Positions 1-8,458 of a stretch of DNA of 64,000 nt are shown one piece after another. Source of the stretch: Flavobacterium psychrophilum (GTDB lineage: Bacteria; Bacteroidota; Bacteroidia; Flavobacteriales; Flavobacteriaceae). The DNA lies in assembly GCA_001708385.1 (NCBI GenBank), contig CP012388.1, positions 248,001-312,000 on the forward strand, written 5' to 3'. Numbering within the stretch: the first letter of the stretch is position 1; each line of letters opens with the position of its first letter. Below the pieces are notes generated by a model, which saw only the letters and a program-made list of their open reading frames with translations, ran no database searches and was not told the DNA's origin. The position numbers and the translations under genes were made by a program.

Positions 1-183
1 GTAGGTACTACAAGTGGCATAACTATTGGTACTAAAGCTGTTGTACTTGCGCAATCAGGGGTTAGTAAATCTCTTGAAGGCGGTAAAGTATATTTTGGCT
101 ATCCTGCAGAAGAGTCGAGGGAGAAGCTAAAACAGATGGCGCATATTAAACGTATTCCTGAAATTTTAGAAAAAATCAAATAA
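1..183 (+). CDS. lpxD: LpxD-like UDP-3-O-acylglucosamine N-acyltransferase, 3' end only
   Basis: Reading frame open from the left edge, with the last 60 codons before TAA at 181-183. The residues include a left-handed beta-helix turn (TTSGITIGTKAVV), then a polar segment and a C-terminal helix with YFGYPAEESREKLKQ, as at the C-terminus of LpxD-type acyltransferases, which add the second 3-hydroxyacyl chain in lipid A synthesis. In Flavobacteriaceae a second lpxD-type gene commonly sits directly before sucD, which fits what follows here. The 5' part lies outside the window, so the exact acyltransferase type is inferred from the tail and the context. Confidence 0.75.
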   Translation, partial: VGTTSGITIGTKAVVLAQSGVSKSLEGGKVYFGYPAEESREKLKQMAHIKRIPEILEKIK

Positions 184-184
184 T

Positions 185-547
185 ATGAGTGCAAAAGAGC
201 TTGTGTCAGAATATTATAGTTCAGGTGCTTTTAAGTCCGGTCCGGACATGAGTAAGTATCTGCATGACGATCTTATGCTGCAATGGCATAGTTCTAAAGG
301 TTTTCTTCAGCTTGAAAAAAGCGATCTGCTTACGCTTGCTGCCGAGTTGGATAAATCATATTCTTCTGCCAGACTTGAAGTTACACATATTATAGCCGAA
401 GGTGACGCTGTAACGGTACGCTACACCCATTATGTAAATGCTATAGAAAATCCCGGGGAAGAAATGATACTTGCCCATTTTGTAGTTATCTGGGAAGTTA
501 AAGATAATAAGTTTTATAAAGGATATCTGATGAGCCAGCTAGGCTAG
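185..547 (+). CDS. NTF2/SnoaL-like small protein
   Basis: A 120-residue cytosolic protein whose ATG lies one base after the lpxD stop, so the two genes are almost certainly co-transcribed. An N-terminal helix (ELVSEYYSSGAF), a DDLMLQWH segment and a C-terminal run of alternating strands (AVTVRYTHYVNAI, HFVVIWEVKDNKFYKGYLMSQ) match the cone-shaped NTF2-like/SnoaL fold of small enzymes and ligand-binding proteins. No catalytic residues can be assigned with confidence. The location between lipid A and TCA-cycle genes does not define a function. Confidence 0.75.
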   Translation: MSAKELVSEYYSSGAFKSGPDMSKYLHDDLMLQWHSSKGFLQLEKSDLLTLAAELDKSYSSARLEVTHIIAEGDAVTVRYTHYVNAIENPGEEMILAHFVVIWEVKDNKFYKGYLMSQLG

Positions 548-618
548 TCAATATTATTTTTTAGTAAAAATATCTTTATAAAAGTGGTCTAAAGCTTTAA
601 TTATATTTCACAAAACCC

Positions 619-626
619 TATTTTTG
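619..626 (+). promoter_or_regulatory. -7 promoter element of sucD
   Basis: TATTTTTG matches the Bacteroidota -7 consensus TAnnTTTG. It lies 35 bases before the sucD ATG, so the leader is about 30 nt. It suggests sucD is transcribed separately from lpxD and the NTF2-like gene. Confidence 0.6.
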
Positions 627-661
627 CATCACGATTTAAAAAATAATTTAAAAAATATATC

Positions 662-1534
662 ATGAGTGTTCTAGTAAATAAAGATTCCAAAATAATTGTT
701 CAGGGATTCACAGGAAGCGAAGGTACTTTCCACGCTACCCAAATGATAGAATATGGTACTAACGTTGTTGGTGGTGTTACACCGGGTAAAGGTGGTACTA
801 CACACTTAGACCGTCCTGTATTTAATACTGTAAAAGATGCAGTTGACGTTGCAGGTGCAGATACAACTATCATTTTCGTTCCGCCGGCTTTCGCTGCTGA
901 TGCAATTATGGAAGCTGCTGAAGCAGGTATCAAAGTAATCATCACTATTACTGAAGGTATTCCTGTTGCAGACATGATCAAAGCTTATGACTATATTCAA
1001 GATAAAGATTGCCGTTTAGTAGGTCCTAACTGTCCGGGTGTTATTACTCCTGGCGAGGCTAAAGTTGGTATCATGCCAGGTTTTGTATTCAAAAAAGGTA
1101 CTGTAGGTATCGTTTCTAAATCAGGAACTCTTACTTACGAAGCTGCTGACCAGGTTGTAAAACAAGGTCTTGGTATCACTACAGCTATCGGTATTGGTGG
1201 TGACCCGATTATTGGTACTACTACTAAAGAAGCTGTTGAACTTTTAATGAATGACCCTGAAACTGAAGTTATCATTATGATAGGTGAAATTGGTGGTCAG
1301 TTAGAAGCTGATGCTGCTAAATGGATTAAAGCTGATGGTAACAGAAAACCTGTTATCGGGTTCATCGCTGGTGAAACTGCTCCTAAAGGGCGTACAATGG
1401 GTCACGCTGGTGCTATCGTTGGTGGTGCTGATGATACAGCTGAAGCTAAAAAACGTATCATGAGAGAAAACGGTATCCACGTTGTTGATTCTCCAGCTGA
1501 GATCGGGAAAAAAGTTAAAGAAGTATTAGGTTAA
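662..1534 (+). CDS. sucD: Succinate-CoA ligase (ADP-forming) subunit alpha
   Basis: A 290-residue TCA-cycle enzyme subunit that, with SucC, interconverts succinyl-CoA and succinate while making ATP or GTP. The N-terminal CoA-binding Rossmann domain carries [10 protein letters not shown] (residues 15-24) and GGVTPGKGG (37-45). The phosphohistidine is His248 in GHAGAIVGG, and the full length is normal for the family. sucC is not adjacent, as is usual in Flavobacteriaceae. The codon choice (many GGT, GCT, GTT) suggests high expression. It has its own promoter and ends at a strong hairpin terminator. Confidence 0.97.
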   Translation: MSVLVNKDSKIIVQGFTGSEGTFHATQMIEYGTNVVGGVTPGKGGTTHLDRPVFNTVKDAVDVAGADTTIIFVPPAFAADAIMEAAEAGIKVIITITEGIPVADMIKAYDYIQDKDCRLVGPNCPGVITPGEAKVGIMPGFVFKKGTVGIVSKSGTLTYEAADQVVKQGLGITTAIGIGGDPIIGTTTKEAVELLMNDPETEVIIMIGEIGGQLEADAAKWIKADGNRKPVIGFIAGETAPKGRTMGHAGAIVGGADDTAEAKKRIMRENGIHVVDSPAEIGKKVKEVLG

Positions 1535-1555
1535 TTCCTTACTATGTATAAAGCA

Positions 1556-1588
1556 AAAGCTCCATTTTTAATGGAGCTTTTTTTATTT
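1556..1588. terminator. Terminator between convergent sucD and S41 peptidase
   Basis: A 10-bp stem, AAAGCTCCAT (1556-1565) and ATGGAGCTTT (1571-1580), with a 5-base loop and a T-run on the plus strand. It serves sucD. The T-run touches the stop codon of the opposing gene, so it may act in both directions. Confidence 0.85.
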
Positions 1589-2776
1589 GACTAATTTAAG
1601 TGCTTTGCTGTATGTTTCAGTTTCGGTGTCGGTAAGATATTGTGGTAAAAAGTCTTCACGCGGTGTGCCGTTGATGTGATACATACTTTCAGCAGGTATT
1701 TGATAACCGATGTTAGTATTTTGTGCCTTAAATGTATATATGGCTCCCAAAAGCCCGGCCATTTTAGTACCGACGATTTTTGCCCGCTTCATGCCGTCAA
1801 ATCCAATTGCTACACCTTCGCCCATACTACCGGTCCAGTGTCCAACCATAACAACTAATTTCCTCTTGTAAGTGGATTTTCTAGGTGATACATATTCTAC
1901 CCAGCTTCTTACTGTACCAAATTCTCTTTCATTGATCTGATGCTTTTGATAGGGTAGGGCTTTATCGGTAAATCTCCCCATTATCCCTCTTGCAACTGTT
2001 GTATTGCCACCACTCGGTGTGTCAGTCAAATCCAAAATTATTGATTTTGTATTTGTTAATTCTTCCATGGCTCTGTCAAATTCGACAATAAGTTTATTGT
2101 CACCTAACGAATTGTTTATTCTGATATAGCCTGTATTCCCATCCAGTATTCTATAATCGAGAAGGGCAGTGGAAGCTATATTGTTTTTTGAATCATCAGG
2201 GACAAAATTCTGTTCAATGCCATTATTAAGTACTGTGATTTCACGGGATTTGTCTCTCTTTCCTGCCAGTAACATATTTACAGCGTAAGAATACATACTA
2301 ACATCATATACAGATGCATATTTAGGCAGGAAATTTTTAATTTGCTCATTTATTGGTTTGCTATTAAATGTAATCAATTGCATTCCGGGTTTAATTCCTA
2401 TGAGTTCCGCGGCTGAATTTTTCTTGACATCAGTAATAAAAAAAGAATTGCCTCTTTTCTCTGCGAAAACATCTTGTCCGCTGGGAATAATCCTGTTTGA
2501 TGAATATAAGGCTGTATTTAGTGAAATGTGGCCATTATGTAACTCGTGGGTAACCTGTTCAAGAAAAGATATAAATTCGTCATTGCTTTTTATGTCTTTT
2601 GCCAGTGGAAGATAAATTTCTTTTACCTTATCCCAGTCAATGCCCTGTTTTTCGAAATAGGCATAGTATTTCTGAAAGTCAGTCCATAACTCAAGAAAAT
2701 CAGTTTCATATTTGCTTTGGGCATTGCTTAAAAAATTACAGATCAAAAAACCTCCAATAATTATTCGTTTAAACAT
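1583..2776 (-). CDS. S41 family peptidase (C-terminal processing protease type)
   Basis: A 397-residue exported protease. A signal peptide ends near NFLSNAQ (residue 20). A helical N-terminal region comes next, then a PDZ-like stretch around residues 105-150 (FFITDVKKNSAAELIGIKPG), then the tail-specific protease core. The probable nucleophile is Ser317 in GHWTGSMGEG, with Lys338 in VGTKMAG as the likely general base. The DLTDTPSGGNTT strand (249-260) is the usual substrate-edge motif. It is transcribed alone from the -7 box at 2795-2802. The physiological substrate is unknown, and a periplasmic location is inferred from the signal peptide. Confidence 0.88.
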   Translation of the reverse strand: MFKRIIIGGFLICNFLSNAQSKYETDFLELWTDFQKYYAYFEKQGIDWDKVKEIYLPLAKDIKSNDEFISFLEQVTHELHNGHISLNTALYSSNRIIPSGQDVFAEKRGNSFFITDVKKNSAAELIGIKPGMQLITFNSKPINEQIKNFLPKYASVYDVSMYSYAVNMLLAGKRDKSREITVLNNGIEQNFVPDDSKNNIASTALLDYRILDGNTGYIRINNSLGDNKLIVEFDRAMEELTNTKSIILDLTDTPSGGNTTVARGIMGRFTDKALPYQKHQINEREFGTVRSWVEYVSPRKSTYKRKLVVMVGHWTGSMGEGVAIGFDGMKRAKIVGTKMAGLLGAIYTFKAQNTNIGYQIPAESMYHINGTPREDFLPQYLTDTETETYSKALKLVK

Positions 2777-2794
2777 ATAGTTCTACTTTTCTTA

Positions 2795-2802
2795 CAAATA
2801 TA
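2795..2802 (-). promoter_or_regulatory. -7 promoter element of the S41 peptidase
   Basis: The minus strand reads TATATTTG, an exact TAnnTTTG match, 18 bases upstream of the ATG. It sits in the 40-base gap after ligD, which separates the peptidase from the ligD-ku transcript. Confidence 0.6.
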
Positions 2803-2816
2803 AGAAAGCTATATAA

Positions 2817-5462
2817 TTATTCACTTAGTTTATCAAGTACTGCCTTGAGATCGATTGCATCATCAAAGAAGTTTTTCCAAAGATCACCTTTTTCTTTGAC
2901 CCTCTTTGGCAATGTCTTAATGTTGTAATTTTTCAGGTCGAATTTATTATCCAGTTCGTCCCACTCTAGTGGAGCGCTAGCTGTAGCGCCTTCCCGTGGA
3001 CGGAGAGAATAAGCACAGGCCATGGTTTTGCCTTTACCATTCTGTAAAAAATCTAAATAAACTTTGCCAATACGTTTTGCAGGACTGCGCTCAAGACTGG
3101 TTATTTTAGGTAGTGCTTTGTGTACGGCTTCGCTAATAATGTGAGAGAAATCCCTTGTTTGGTCGTACGTATACTTAGGCTGTATCGGGATGAACACATG
3201 CAATCCTTTACCCCCCGAGGTTTTTAAGTAACCTTTTATGCTCAGGCTGTCTAAAATTTCTTTTACTTTTTTAGCTGTAGTAACAAGATCTTTTAGTGAA
3301 GCTTTATTTGGGTCAAGGTCGAAAATAATATAGTCGGGATTATTTATACTTCCAACACGGCTACTCCAGGGATTTATTTCAATGCATCCCAGGTTTGCCA
3401 TATAAATGAGTGTTTCTTTATCATTACATATTAGATATTCAACAGATTCACCTTTTGATGAAGATTTAATTTTTCGGGTCTTTGCCCAGGATGGTGCTTT
3501 TCCAGCCATATCTTTCTGAAAGAAACCTTCATTTTTTATACCATCGGGATTACGGCGCATTGATTGTGGCCTGTCCTTTATATAATGAAGTACATAATCT
3601 GCCATTTCATCATAATACGCTATAACATCACCTTTAGTATAGCCTTCTGTAGGCCAGAACATTTTATCAGGATTGGATACTTCAACTTTTTCGGTGTCAA
3701 AACCCCTAGTCGTCGTCTTTGCTGAAACATTCTCTTTTTTCACAATGGTAGATTTAGCTTTTTTAATGTCTTGAGTCGCTTTTTCTTCGGGTACGATTTT
3801 ATCGGTTGCTATAGCTTTTTCCCTTGTAACATCTTTTGGTTTCTTATCTGTTCGCAATGCAATAAAAACAGGGTGACGCAGGCTTCCAGTTTCAGTCCAC
3901 TCAGAATATTTTATCTGGGCGACAAGTTCAGGTTTAATCCAGTGTGCGCCACGTTCTTTAGGTTTGATTTCGAAGTAAGATGTCTTACTTTCCAGCTTAG
4001 TAAGCTTTAGGTACATTTCTTTCAATGATTCTTCGTTGAAGCCTGTACCTACTTTACCTGAATATATAAACTTACCATCTTCATAATAGCCAAGAAGGAG
4101 CGAGCCAAAGCCTGTACGTGAACCTTTAGGTTCAGTATAGCCGCCAATAACCATTTCCTGTTCTTTAGTTATTTTAATTTTAAGCCATTCTTTAGATCGT
4201 TTGTTTACATGGTAGGTAGACGATATTTTTTTAGCAATAAGTCCTTCACCACCATCCTTTTCTGCTTTTGCAAGTGCCTTCGCGCCTTTTCCGATTATAT
4301 GTTCTGAATATAGTATATCATCTGCTTGGGGCAATAGCGCTTCCAGAATTCGTTTACGCTGAAGTAATTTGAGTGAAGTCAGGTCGTAGCCGTTGAAATA
4401 AAGAATATCAAACACGTAACACTTTAATTTGCCCTGATCCGGATTATCCTGAAAGTATTGCAGCCACTGAAAACGACTATTGCCTTTATTGTCCTCAACA
4501 ACAATTTCGCCATCCAGTATCATGTTATCTTTAATAACCCCAAATGACTTTACAAGCTGTGCATACTTATTATTGAATGATATACCATTTCGCGAAACAA
4601 GATCTACTTTACCTTTGTTTATTTGTATAAGCGAACGATACCCATCATATTTGGTTTCAAATATCCATTCATCATTATCAAATATTTCGTCCGCCAAAGT
4701 GGCCAATTGTGGTTTCCAATCTTTTGGAAAAGTTTTAAGCGGTTTTGCATTGGCGACATCTTCAGCAGTAAAAGCAGGAGTAGGGTCGGTTTCCTTCTTT
4801 AAAGCCTTCTTACTTTTCAAATCATCTTCCAGTATGTTACTGTCATCGCCATGTTTGGTTTTTTCTTCTCTGTTACTTTCCCAAACATCCGATTTTTTAT
4901 CACTTTCAATTTCTTCCAGCGTACGCCCTGTTAATACCGAATCCTGATCGAATTCTTTTTTATCTGCATATTCATCTTTTCCTTTAAGCAATAGCCATTC
5001 ATCCTGTTTACCGCTCATTCGTACGAGATGGTAAGAGCCTTTTAGCTTTTTACCACTCATCACAACCTTGATGTTCCCTTCTTTATGCATCTTCTGCAGC
5101 ATCTTTTCACTTTCCTGAACATCATCACTTCCTTCAGCTAAAAAAGTACCTGTATCCCAAACCATAACAGTACCACCACCATATTGCCCTTTTGGTATAG
5201 TGCCTTCAAAATCAATATAATCCATAGGGTGATCTTCAACATGCATCGCCAGGCGTTTAACTGTTGTATCGGCTATCGGCCCTTTAGGAACCGCCCAGCT
5301 CACTAAAACACCATCAATTTCTAAACGCCAATCGTAATGCAATCGGGATGCATCATGCTTCTGAACAACAAAGCGAAGTTCCTTGCCTGACTTTTTCACC
5401 TTTCCTTTAGGCTCGGCAGTCTTCTTAAAATCTCTTTTCTTATTATATTCAGATAACTTCAT
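2817..5462 (-). CDS. ligD: Multidomain DNA ligase D for non-homologous end joining
   Basis: An 881-residue ATP-dependent ligase that processes and joins double-strand breaks with Ku. The domain order is phosphoesterase, ligase, polymerase. The 3'-phosphoesterase spans about residues 28-155, with HDASRLHYDWR at 36-46 supplying His36, His42 and Asp44, plus His78. The ligase domain spans about 245-540, with nucleotidylated Lys271 in ETKYDG and an OB-fold to its C-terminal side. The primase-polymerase spans about 592-875, with metal-binding Asp715 and Asp717 in IFDLDPNK and Asp804 in YLDFLQNG. Lysine- and acid-rich linkers lie at about 183-235 and 540-590. All three active sites look intact. It follows ku by 5 bases, so the two form an operon. 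Confidence 0.97.
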   Translation of the reverse strand: MKLSEYNKKRDFKKTAEPKGKVKKSGKELRFVVQKHDASRLHYDWRLEIDGVLVSWAVPKGPIADTTVKRLAMHVEDHPMDYIDFEGTIPKGQYGGGTVMVWDTGTFLAEGSDDVQESEKMLQKMHKEGNIKVVMSGKKLKGSYHLVRMSGKQDEWLLLKGKDEYADKKEFDQDSVLTGRTLEEIESDKKSDVWESNREEKTKHGDDSNILEDDLKSKKALKKETDPTPAFTAEDVANAKPLKTFPKDWKPQLATLADEIFDNDEWIFETKYDGYRSLIQINKGKVDLVSRNGISFNNKYAQLVKSFGVIKDNMILDGEIVVEDNKGNSRFQWLQYFQDNPDQGKLKCYVFDILYFNGYDLTSLKLLQRKRILEALLPQADDILYSEHIIGKGAKALAKAEKDGGEGLIAKKISSTYHVNKRSKEWLKIKITKEQEMVIGGYTEPKGSRTGFGSLLLGYYEDGKFIYSGKVGTGFNEESLKEMYLKLTKLESKTSYFEIKPKERGAHWIKPELVAQIKYSEWTETGSLRHPVFIALRTDKKPKDVTREKAIATDKIVPEEKATQDIKKAKSTIVKKENVSAKTTTRGFDTEKVEVSNPDKMFWPTEGYTKGDVIAYYDEMADYVLHYIKDRPQSMRRNPDGIKNEGFFQKDMAGKAPSWAKTRKIKSSSKGESVEYLICNDKETLIYMANLGCIEINPWSSRVGSINNPDYIIFDLDPNKASLKDLVTTAKKVKEILDSLSIKGYLKTSGGKGLHVFIPIQPKYTYDQTRDFSHIISEAVHKALPKITSLERSPAKRIGKVYLDFLQNGKGKTMACAYSLRPREGATASAPLEWDELDNKFDLKNYNIKTLPKRVKEKGDLWKNFFDDAIDLKAVLDKLSE

Positions 5463-5467
5463 GGCAA

Positions 5468-6253
5468 TTAGTTTTTAATAGCAGCCAGGCTTGCTTTAAG
5501 CTGTTCTAATAAATCATCCTTAGCTTCAGGTGTCTTTTTCTTTCTGCGGGGCGCAGGAGCTTTAGCACCCGGTTTTTCAGCAGCTTTTTTCTTAATCATT
5601 TTGATAAGTTCTGCTTTGTAGGTGTCTTTGTATTTGGAAGGATCAAAAGTATCAGTAAGCTGGTCAATAATACTCATAGCCATATCGAGTTCCTTTTTTG
5701 CGATCTTTATGTCTTTAGGAATAAGTTCTGCTTCGTCAGGATCGCGTAATTCATCTTCAAAACGAATCTGAATTAATAATATAGCATCGTCTTCAACTTT
5801 TAATATTCCCAGATGTTCGGTAGTACGCATTACAAATTTACACAGACCAACCTTACCTGATTTTAGTAATGCTTCTCTTAAAAGAGCATATACTTTCTTC
5901 GCTTCTTTAGCAGGCTCGGTTATATAAGGCTTTTCAAGGTATTTTGACGGAATTTCATCTTCTTTGATAAACTCAAATATGTCCAGGGATTGTGTTTTCT
6001 CCGGTAAAACTTTAGCGAAATCATTTTTATCAAGAATAACGTAATCGCCATTTTCTTTGCGGTAGCCTTTAGCAATATCTTCCCAAGGCACTTCTTTGCC
6101 ATCTTTTTTGCATACACGTACATATTGGATAGAACATTTATCTTTTTGCCTAATCATATCAAGTGCTATCCTGTGAGTTTGTGTGCCGCTATATAATTTT
6201 ATTGGTATGTGCACCAAACCAAAGCTGATGCTGCCTTTCCATAGTGCTTTCAT
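5468..6253 (-). CDS. ku: Ku protein, DNA end-binding partner of LigD
   Basis: A 261-residue bacterial Ku homodimer subunit that threads onto DNA ends and recruits LigD. It opens with KALWKGSISFGLVHIPIKLYSG, which is the start of the Ku beta-barrel. The middle has the family segment EIPSKYLEKPYITEPAK and the helical arm QLTDTFDPSKYKDTYKAELIKMI. The C-terminus is a Lys/Ala/Pro-rich tail (about residues 223-245) of the kind that aids DNA binding or LigD contact in bacterial Ku. Its stop lies 5 bases before the ligD ATG. A weak promoter-like TAATCTTTG, one base too long between TA and TTTG, lies upstream at 6308-6316. Confidence 0.97.
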   Translation of the reverse strand: MKALWKGSISFGLVHIPIKLYSGTQTHRIALDMIRQKDKCSIQYVRVCKKDGKEVPWEDIAKGYRKENGDYVILDKNDFAKVLPEKTQSLDIFEFIKEDEIPSKYLEKPYITEPAKEAKKVYALLREALLKSGKVGLCKFVMRTTEHLGILKVEDDAILLIQIRFEDELRDPDEAELIPKDIKIAKKELDMAMSIIDQLTDTFDPSKYKDTYKAELIKMIKKKAAEKPGAKAPAPRRKKKTPEAKDDLLEQLKASLAAIKN

Positions 6254-6353
6254 AGTAAGTGTTTTTTTGAACTAACAGGAATTTTACTGCCAGTGATATT
6301 CAATTTACAAAGATTATAGTCTAGTTCTTACTGTTTTAATATGACTTTCACAA

Positions 6354-7010
6354 TTATTCGCCGGTTTCCATGTTTGGTGCATCGACAGGCTTGGATTGCG
6401 ATGACCCTTTCTGTCTTAAGTAAATAGAAAGTACAATTATAGCGAATACTGATAAAAATTCACTTTGCCAGTTTTGAAACGATTCAAACCAAAATCTCGA
6501 ATCTATAAGATAATTAGAAACTGATTCTAAAGGCTCGCTTCTTAAAGCATTTTGCTGGTTCTGATCTTTGAGACTGCCATAAAAATGTAGAATAAATGAT
6601 ATTATGAATAGTAGAAACAAAGCTATTGTTAATGAGTGTTTGTATATTTTCAAGATAAAACCACCTTTTCTAACCGGCCAGGGAGCACCTTTTCTATTTG
6701 GGTCGGGTTCTCTGTCTACCGGCTCATCTTTTTCAAAACTTTTAGATTCGGATGATCCTTTCTCTTTCAAAAAGATAGTAAGCAGTACAAATAGAGCCAT
6801 CTGTAAAAATTCACTTTCCCAGTTCTCAAATGTTGATTCTATAAAATGCCCTGTAGAAAAATAGTGCGATATGTTTATAGTTGCAGCTCCCAGCTCGGTT
6901 AATTCTTTATTATATTCTTTAAATCCAAAAACTATCTGTGCAACTATTGAAATTACAAAGAGGGAGAAAAAGACAATTGAAAGGCTATTATTCCTAAAGA
7001 ATGTTTTCAT
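6354..7010 (-). CDS. DUF6766-type membrane protein with internal duplication
   Basis: A 218-residue inner-membrane protein built from two homologous halves. Each half has a hydrophobic helix, an extracytoplasmic stretch, an NW(E/Q)SEFL motif (FENWESEFLQM, FQNWQSEFLSV), a second helix and a cytoplasmic (K/Q)KGSS(E/Q)SK motif. Four membrane helices are therefore expected, at about residues 9-29, 65-82, 123-143 and 182-198. The resemblance to DUF6766 is from memory and I know of no defined function. It lies 100 bases upstream of ku on the same strand and downstream of a ferritin-like stress gene, so a stress role is plausible but inferred. Confidence 0.7.
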   Translation of the reverse strand: MKTFFRNNSLSIVFFSLFVISIVAQIVFGFKEYNKELTELGAATINISHYFSTGHFIESTFENWESEFLQMALFVLLTIFLKEKGSSESKSFEKDEPVDREPDPNRKGAPWPVRKGGFILKIYKHSLTIALFLLFIISFILHFYGSLKDQNQQNALRSEPLESVSNYLIDSRFWFESFQNWQSEFLSVFAIIVLSIYLRQKGSSQSKPVDAPNMETGE

Positions 7011-7038
7011 ATTTGGTGTATAAATGGTTGTAAACTAA

Positions 7039-7067
7039 AAAATGGGGTTTACAATAAACCCCATTTT
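7039..7067 (-). terminator. Terminator of the ferritin-like gene
   Basis: AAAATGGGGTTT (7039-7050) pairs with AAACCCCATTTT (7056-7067) across a 5-base loop. On the minus strand the stem is followed by T-rich sequence. It separates the ferritin-like gene from the DUF6766 gene. Confidence 0.75.
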
Positions 7068-7085
7068 TCAACAATGCTGTAGCAT

Positions 7086-7733
7086 CTATTCCATTTCATT
7101 ATCGTCCTCTTCAGCAGCATCAAAATTGATAGTGTTGTAAGCGGCTTCAGTTAAAGTGATATCAGCTTCTTTTTCTTCAGCCAGAGTTTCATGTAATAAA
7201 GCCGCCGCTTCATCCTGTCCTAATGTTTTTGCAAAGGCACAAATTGTACCATACGTTGCAATTTCATAATGTTCTATTTTTTGGGATGCAGCAATTATAC
7301 CGGCATCACGAACCGGTCCCGGCTCGGTACTTTCCATAATATCCTGGCCTTCTTTAATAAGACCGTCCATAGCTTCACATTTTTTTGCAACTGCTTTTTT
7401 GCCAATAAGGTCAAATACTTTTTCAAGTCTGGCAATCTGTTCTTCGGTTACGGTTAAATGCTCGTTTAGTGCATTCACTAAGTTTTCATTAGTAGCATTC
7501 TTAGCCATTTTAGGCAATGCTTTTGTCAGTGCTTTTTCTGCCCAGTAAATATCTTTAAGGCAGTCTATGTAAAGTTCTTTTAGTCCATCGGCTGCTGTAG
7601 ATTTTGCTTTAACCATTCTACCGGTACCTGTAGATGTTTTAGCAGCCGGAGTTTTAGTTGACGTCGCACTCTTAGCTCTTGAAGCTGCAGCTGTCTTCGT
7701 TGCTTTTGCTGTAGTTTTTGTTGCTGTTTTCAT
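7086..7733 (-). CDS. YciE/YciF-type ferritin-like protein with histone-like N-terminal tail
   Basis: A 215-residue protein. Residues 1-48 are almost only Lys, Ala, Thr, Ser and Arg (for example KTTAKATKTAAASRAKSATS), like a histone H1 tail. Residues 50-205 form the DUF892 ferritin-like four-helix bundle, with LKELYIDCLKDIYWAEKALTKAL, EHLTVTEEQIARLEKVF, SQKIEHYEIATYGT and HETLAEEKEADITLTEA. The glutamates and histidines in these helices are candidate di-iron ligands. The C-terminus is acidic (EEDDNEME). YciE/YciF proteins are stress-induced in enterobacteria. The tail is an addition to the usual family length of about 165 residues and could bind DNA. The gene is monocistronic with its own terminator. 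Confidence 0.88.
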   Translation of the reverse strand: MKTATKTTAKATKTAAASRAKSATSTKTPAAKTSTGTGRMVKAKSTAADGLKELYIDCLKDIYWAEKALTKALPKMAKNATNENLVNALNEHLTVTEEQIARLEKVFDLIGKKAVAKKCEAMDGLIKEGQDIMESTEPGPVRDAGIIAASQKIEHYEIATYGTICAFAKTLGQDEAAALLHETLAEEKEADITLTEAAYNTINFDAAEEDDNEME

Positions 7734-7934
7734 AATGTTTTCAATTAATTTTGATTAGTTCAAATACTATAAGTAAATTGTTGATTGGATATCAAAATTA
7801 GCTGATGATTATATGCCTTAGTGCTAACTAAATCACAAAATAAAATGTTGTAACAATACTTTAACTCACTGTCTTACAGAATACTTAAAATTATTTACAA
7901 TAATTATAAAATTGTACATTAAATTTATACTTTA

Positions 7935-8426
7935 ATGAAAAAAGCCTTCCCTCCGTTAATAAACGACGATTCTAAAATCCTCATATTAGGAACTATGCCG
8001 GGAGAAAAATCACTTGAATTACAGGAATATTATGGGAATAGGGGCAACCAGTTCTGGAAACTATTATTTACTATGTTTGAAATGCCATTATCAAACGATT
8101 ATGAACACAGGAAATCATTATTAAAAGATAATGCTATTGCAGTGTGGGATGTGCTTGCCTATTGCGAACGCGAGGGGAGTCTCGACAGCAAAATTAAGAG
8201 CGAGCAACCAAATGATTTTACTGCATTTTACAAATCTTTTCCCAACCTTAAAAACATTTTGTTTTCAAGTAAAAATGCGGCGGCATATTATGATAAATAT
8301 ATCGGAAGGAGAGAAGATATAGAATATGATATTTTGCCATCTCCAAGCGGGGCGAATGCAACGAAATCATTTACTGAAAAGTTAGCCATATGGTCTGAAA
8401 AAATTTTGCCGCTGATTACTAAATAA
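7935..8426 (+). CDS. Hypoxanthine-DNA (deoxyinosine) glycosylase, UDG superfamily
   Basis: A 163-residue uracil-DNA-glycosylase-fold enzyme expected to excise hypoxanthine, the deamination product of adenine. Motif 1 is LGTMPGEKSLELQEYYG (residues 18-34), followed by GNQFWKLLF. The C-terminal motif LPSPSGANA (about 136-144) matches the LPSTSPA loop seen in this branch. The length fits the single-domain family. It is divergent from the ferritin-like gene across a 200-base AT-rich gap, and extends the DNA-repair theme of the neighbouring ku-ligD operon. UDG superfamily membership is firm; the exact substrate rests on motif resemblance. Confidence 0.85.
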   Translation: MKKAFPPLINDDSKILILGTMPGEKSLELQEYYGNRGNQFWKLLFTMFEMPLSNDYEHRKSLLKDNAIAVWDVLAYCEREGSLDSKIKSEQPNDFTAFYKSFPNLKNILFSSKNAAAYYDKYIGRREDIEYDILPSPSGANATKSFTEKLAIWSEKILPLITK

Positions 8427-8446
8427 CCAGCGGCAAAATTTTTCAT
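8399..8446 (+). terminator. Terminator overlapping the end of the DNA glycosylase gene
   Basis: A 16-bp inverted repeat. The left arm AAAAATTTTGCCGCTG (8399-8414) lies inside the last codons of the glycosylase gene, and the right arm (8428-8443) lies just after its stop and ends in TTTTT. The coding sequence therefore supplies half of the terminator. Confidence 0.8.
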
Positions 8447-8458
8447 AGCACTTGCTCT

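Noticed and set aside
700..981. Long minus-strand open frame inside sucD
   Set aside because: It lies fully opposite a well-supported gene and has no independent motif. It reflects the codon bias of sucD.
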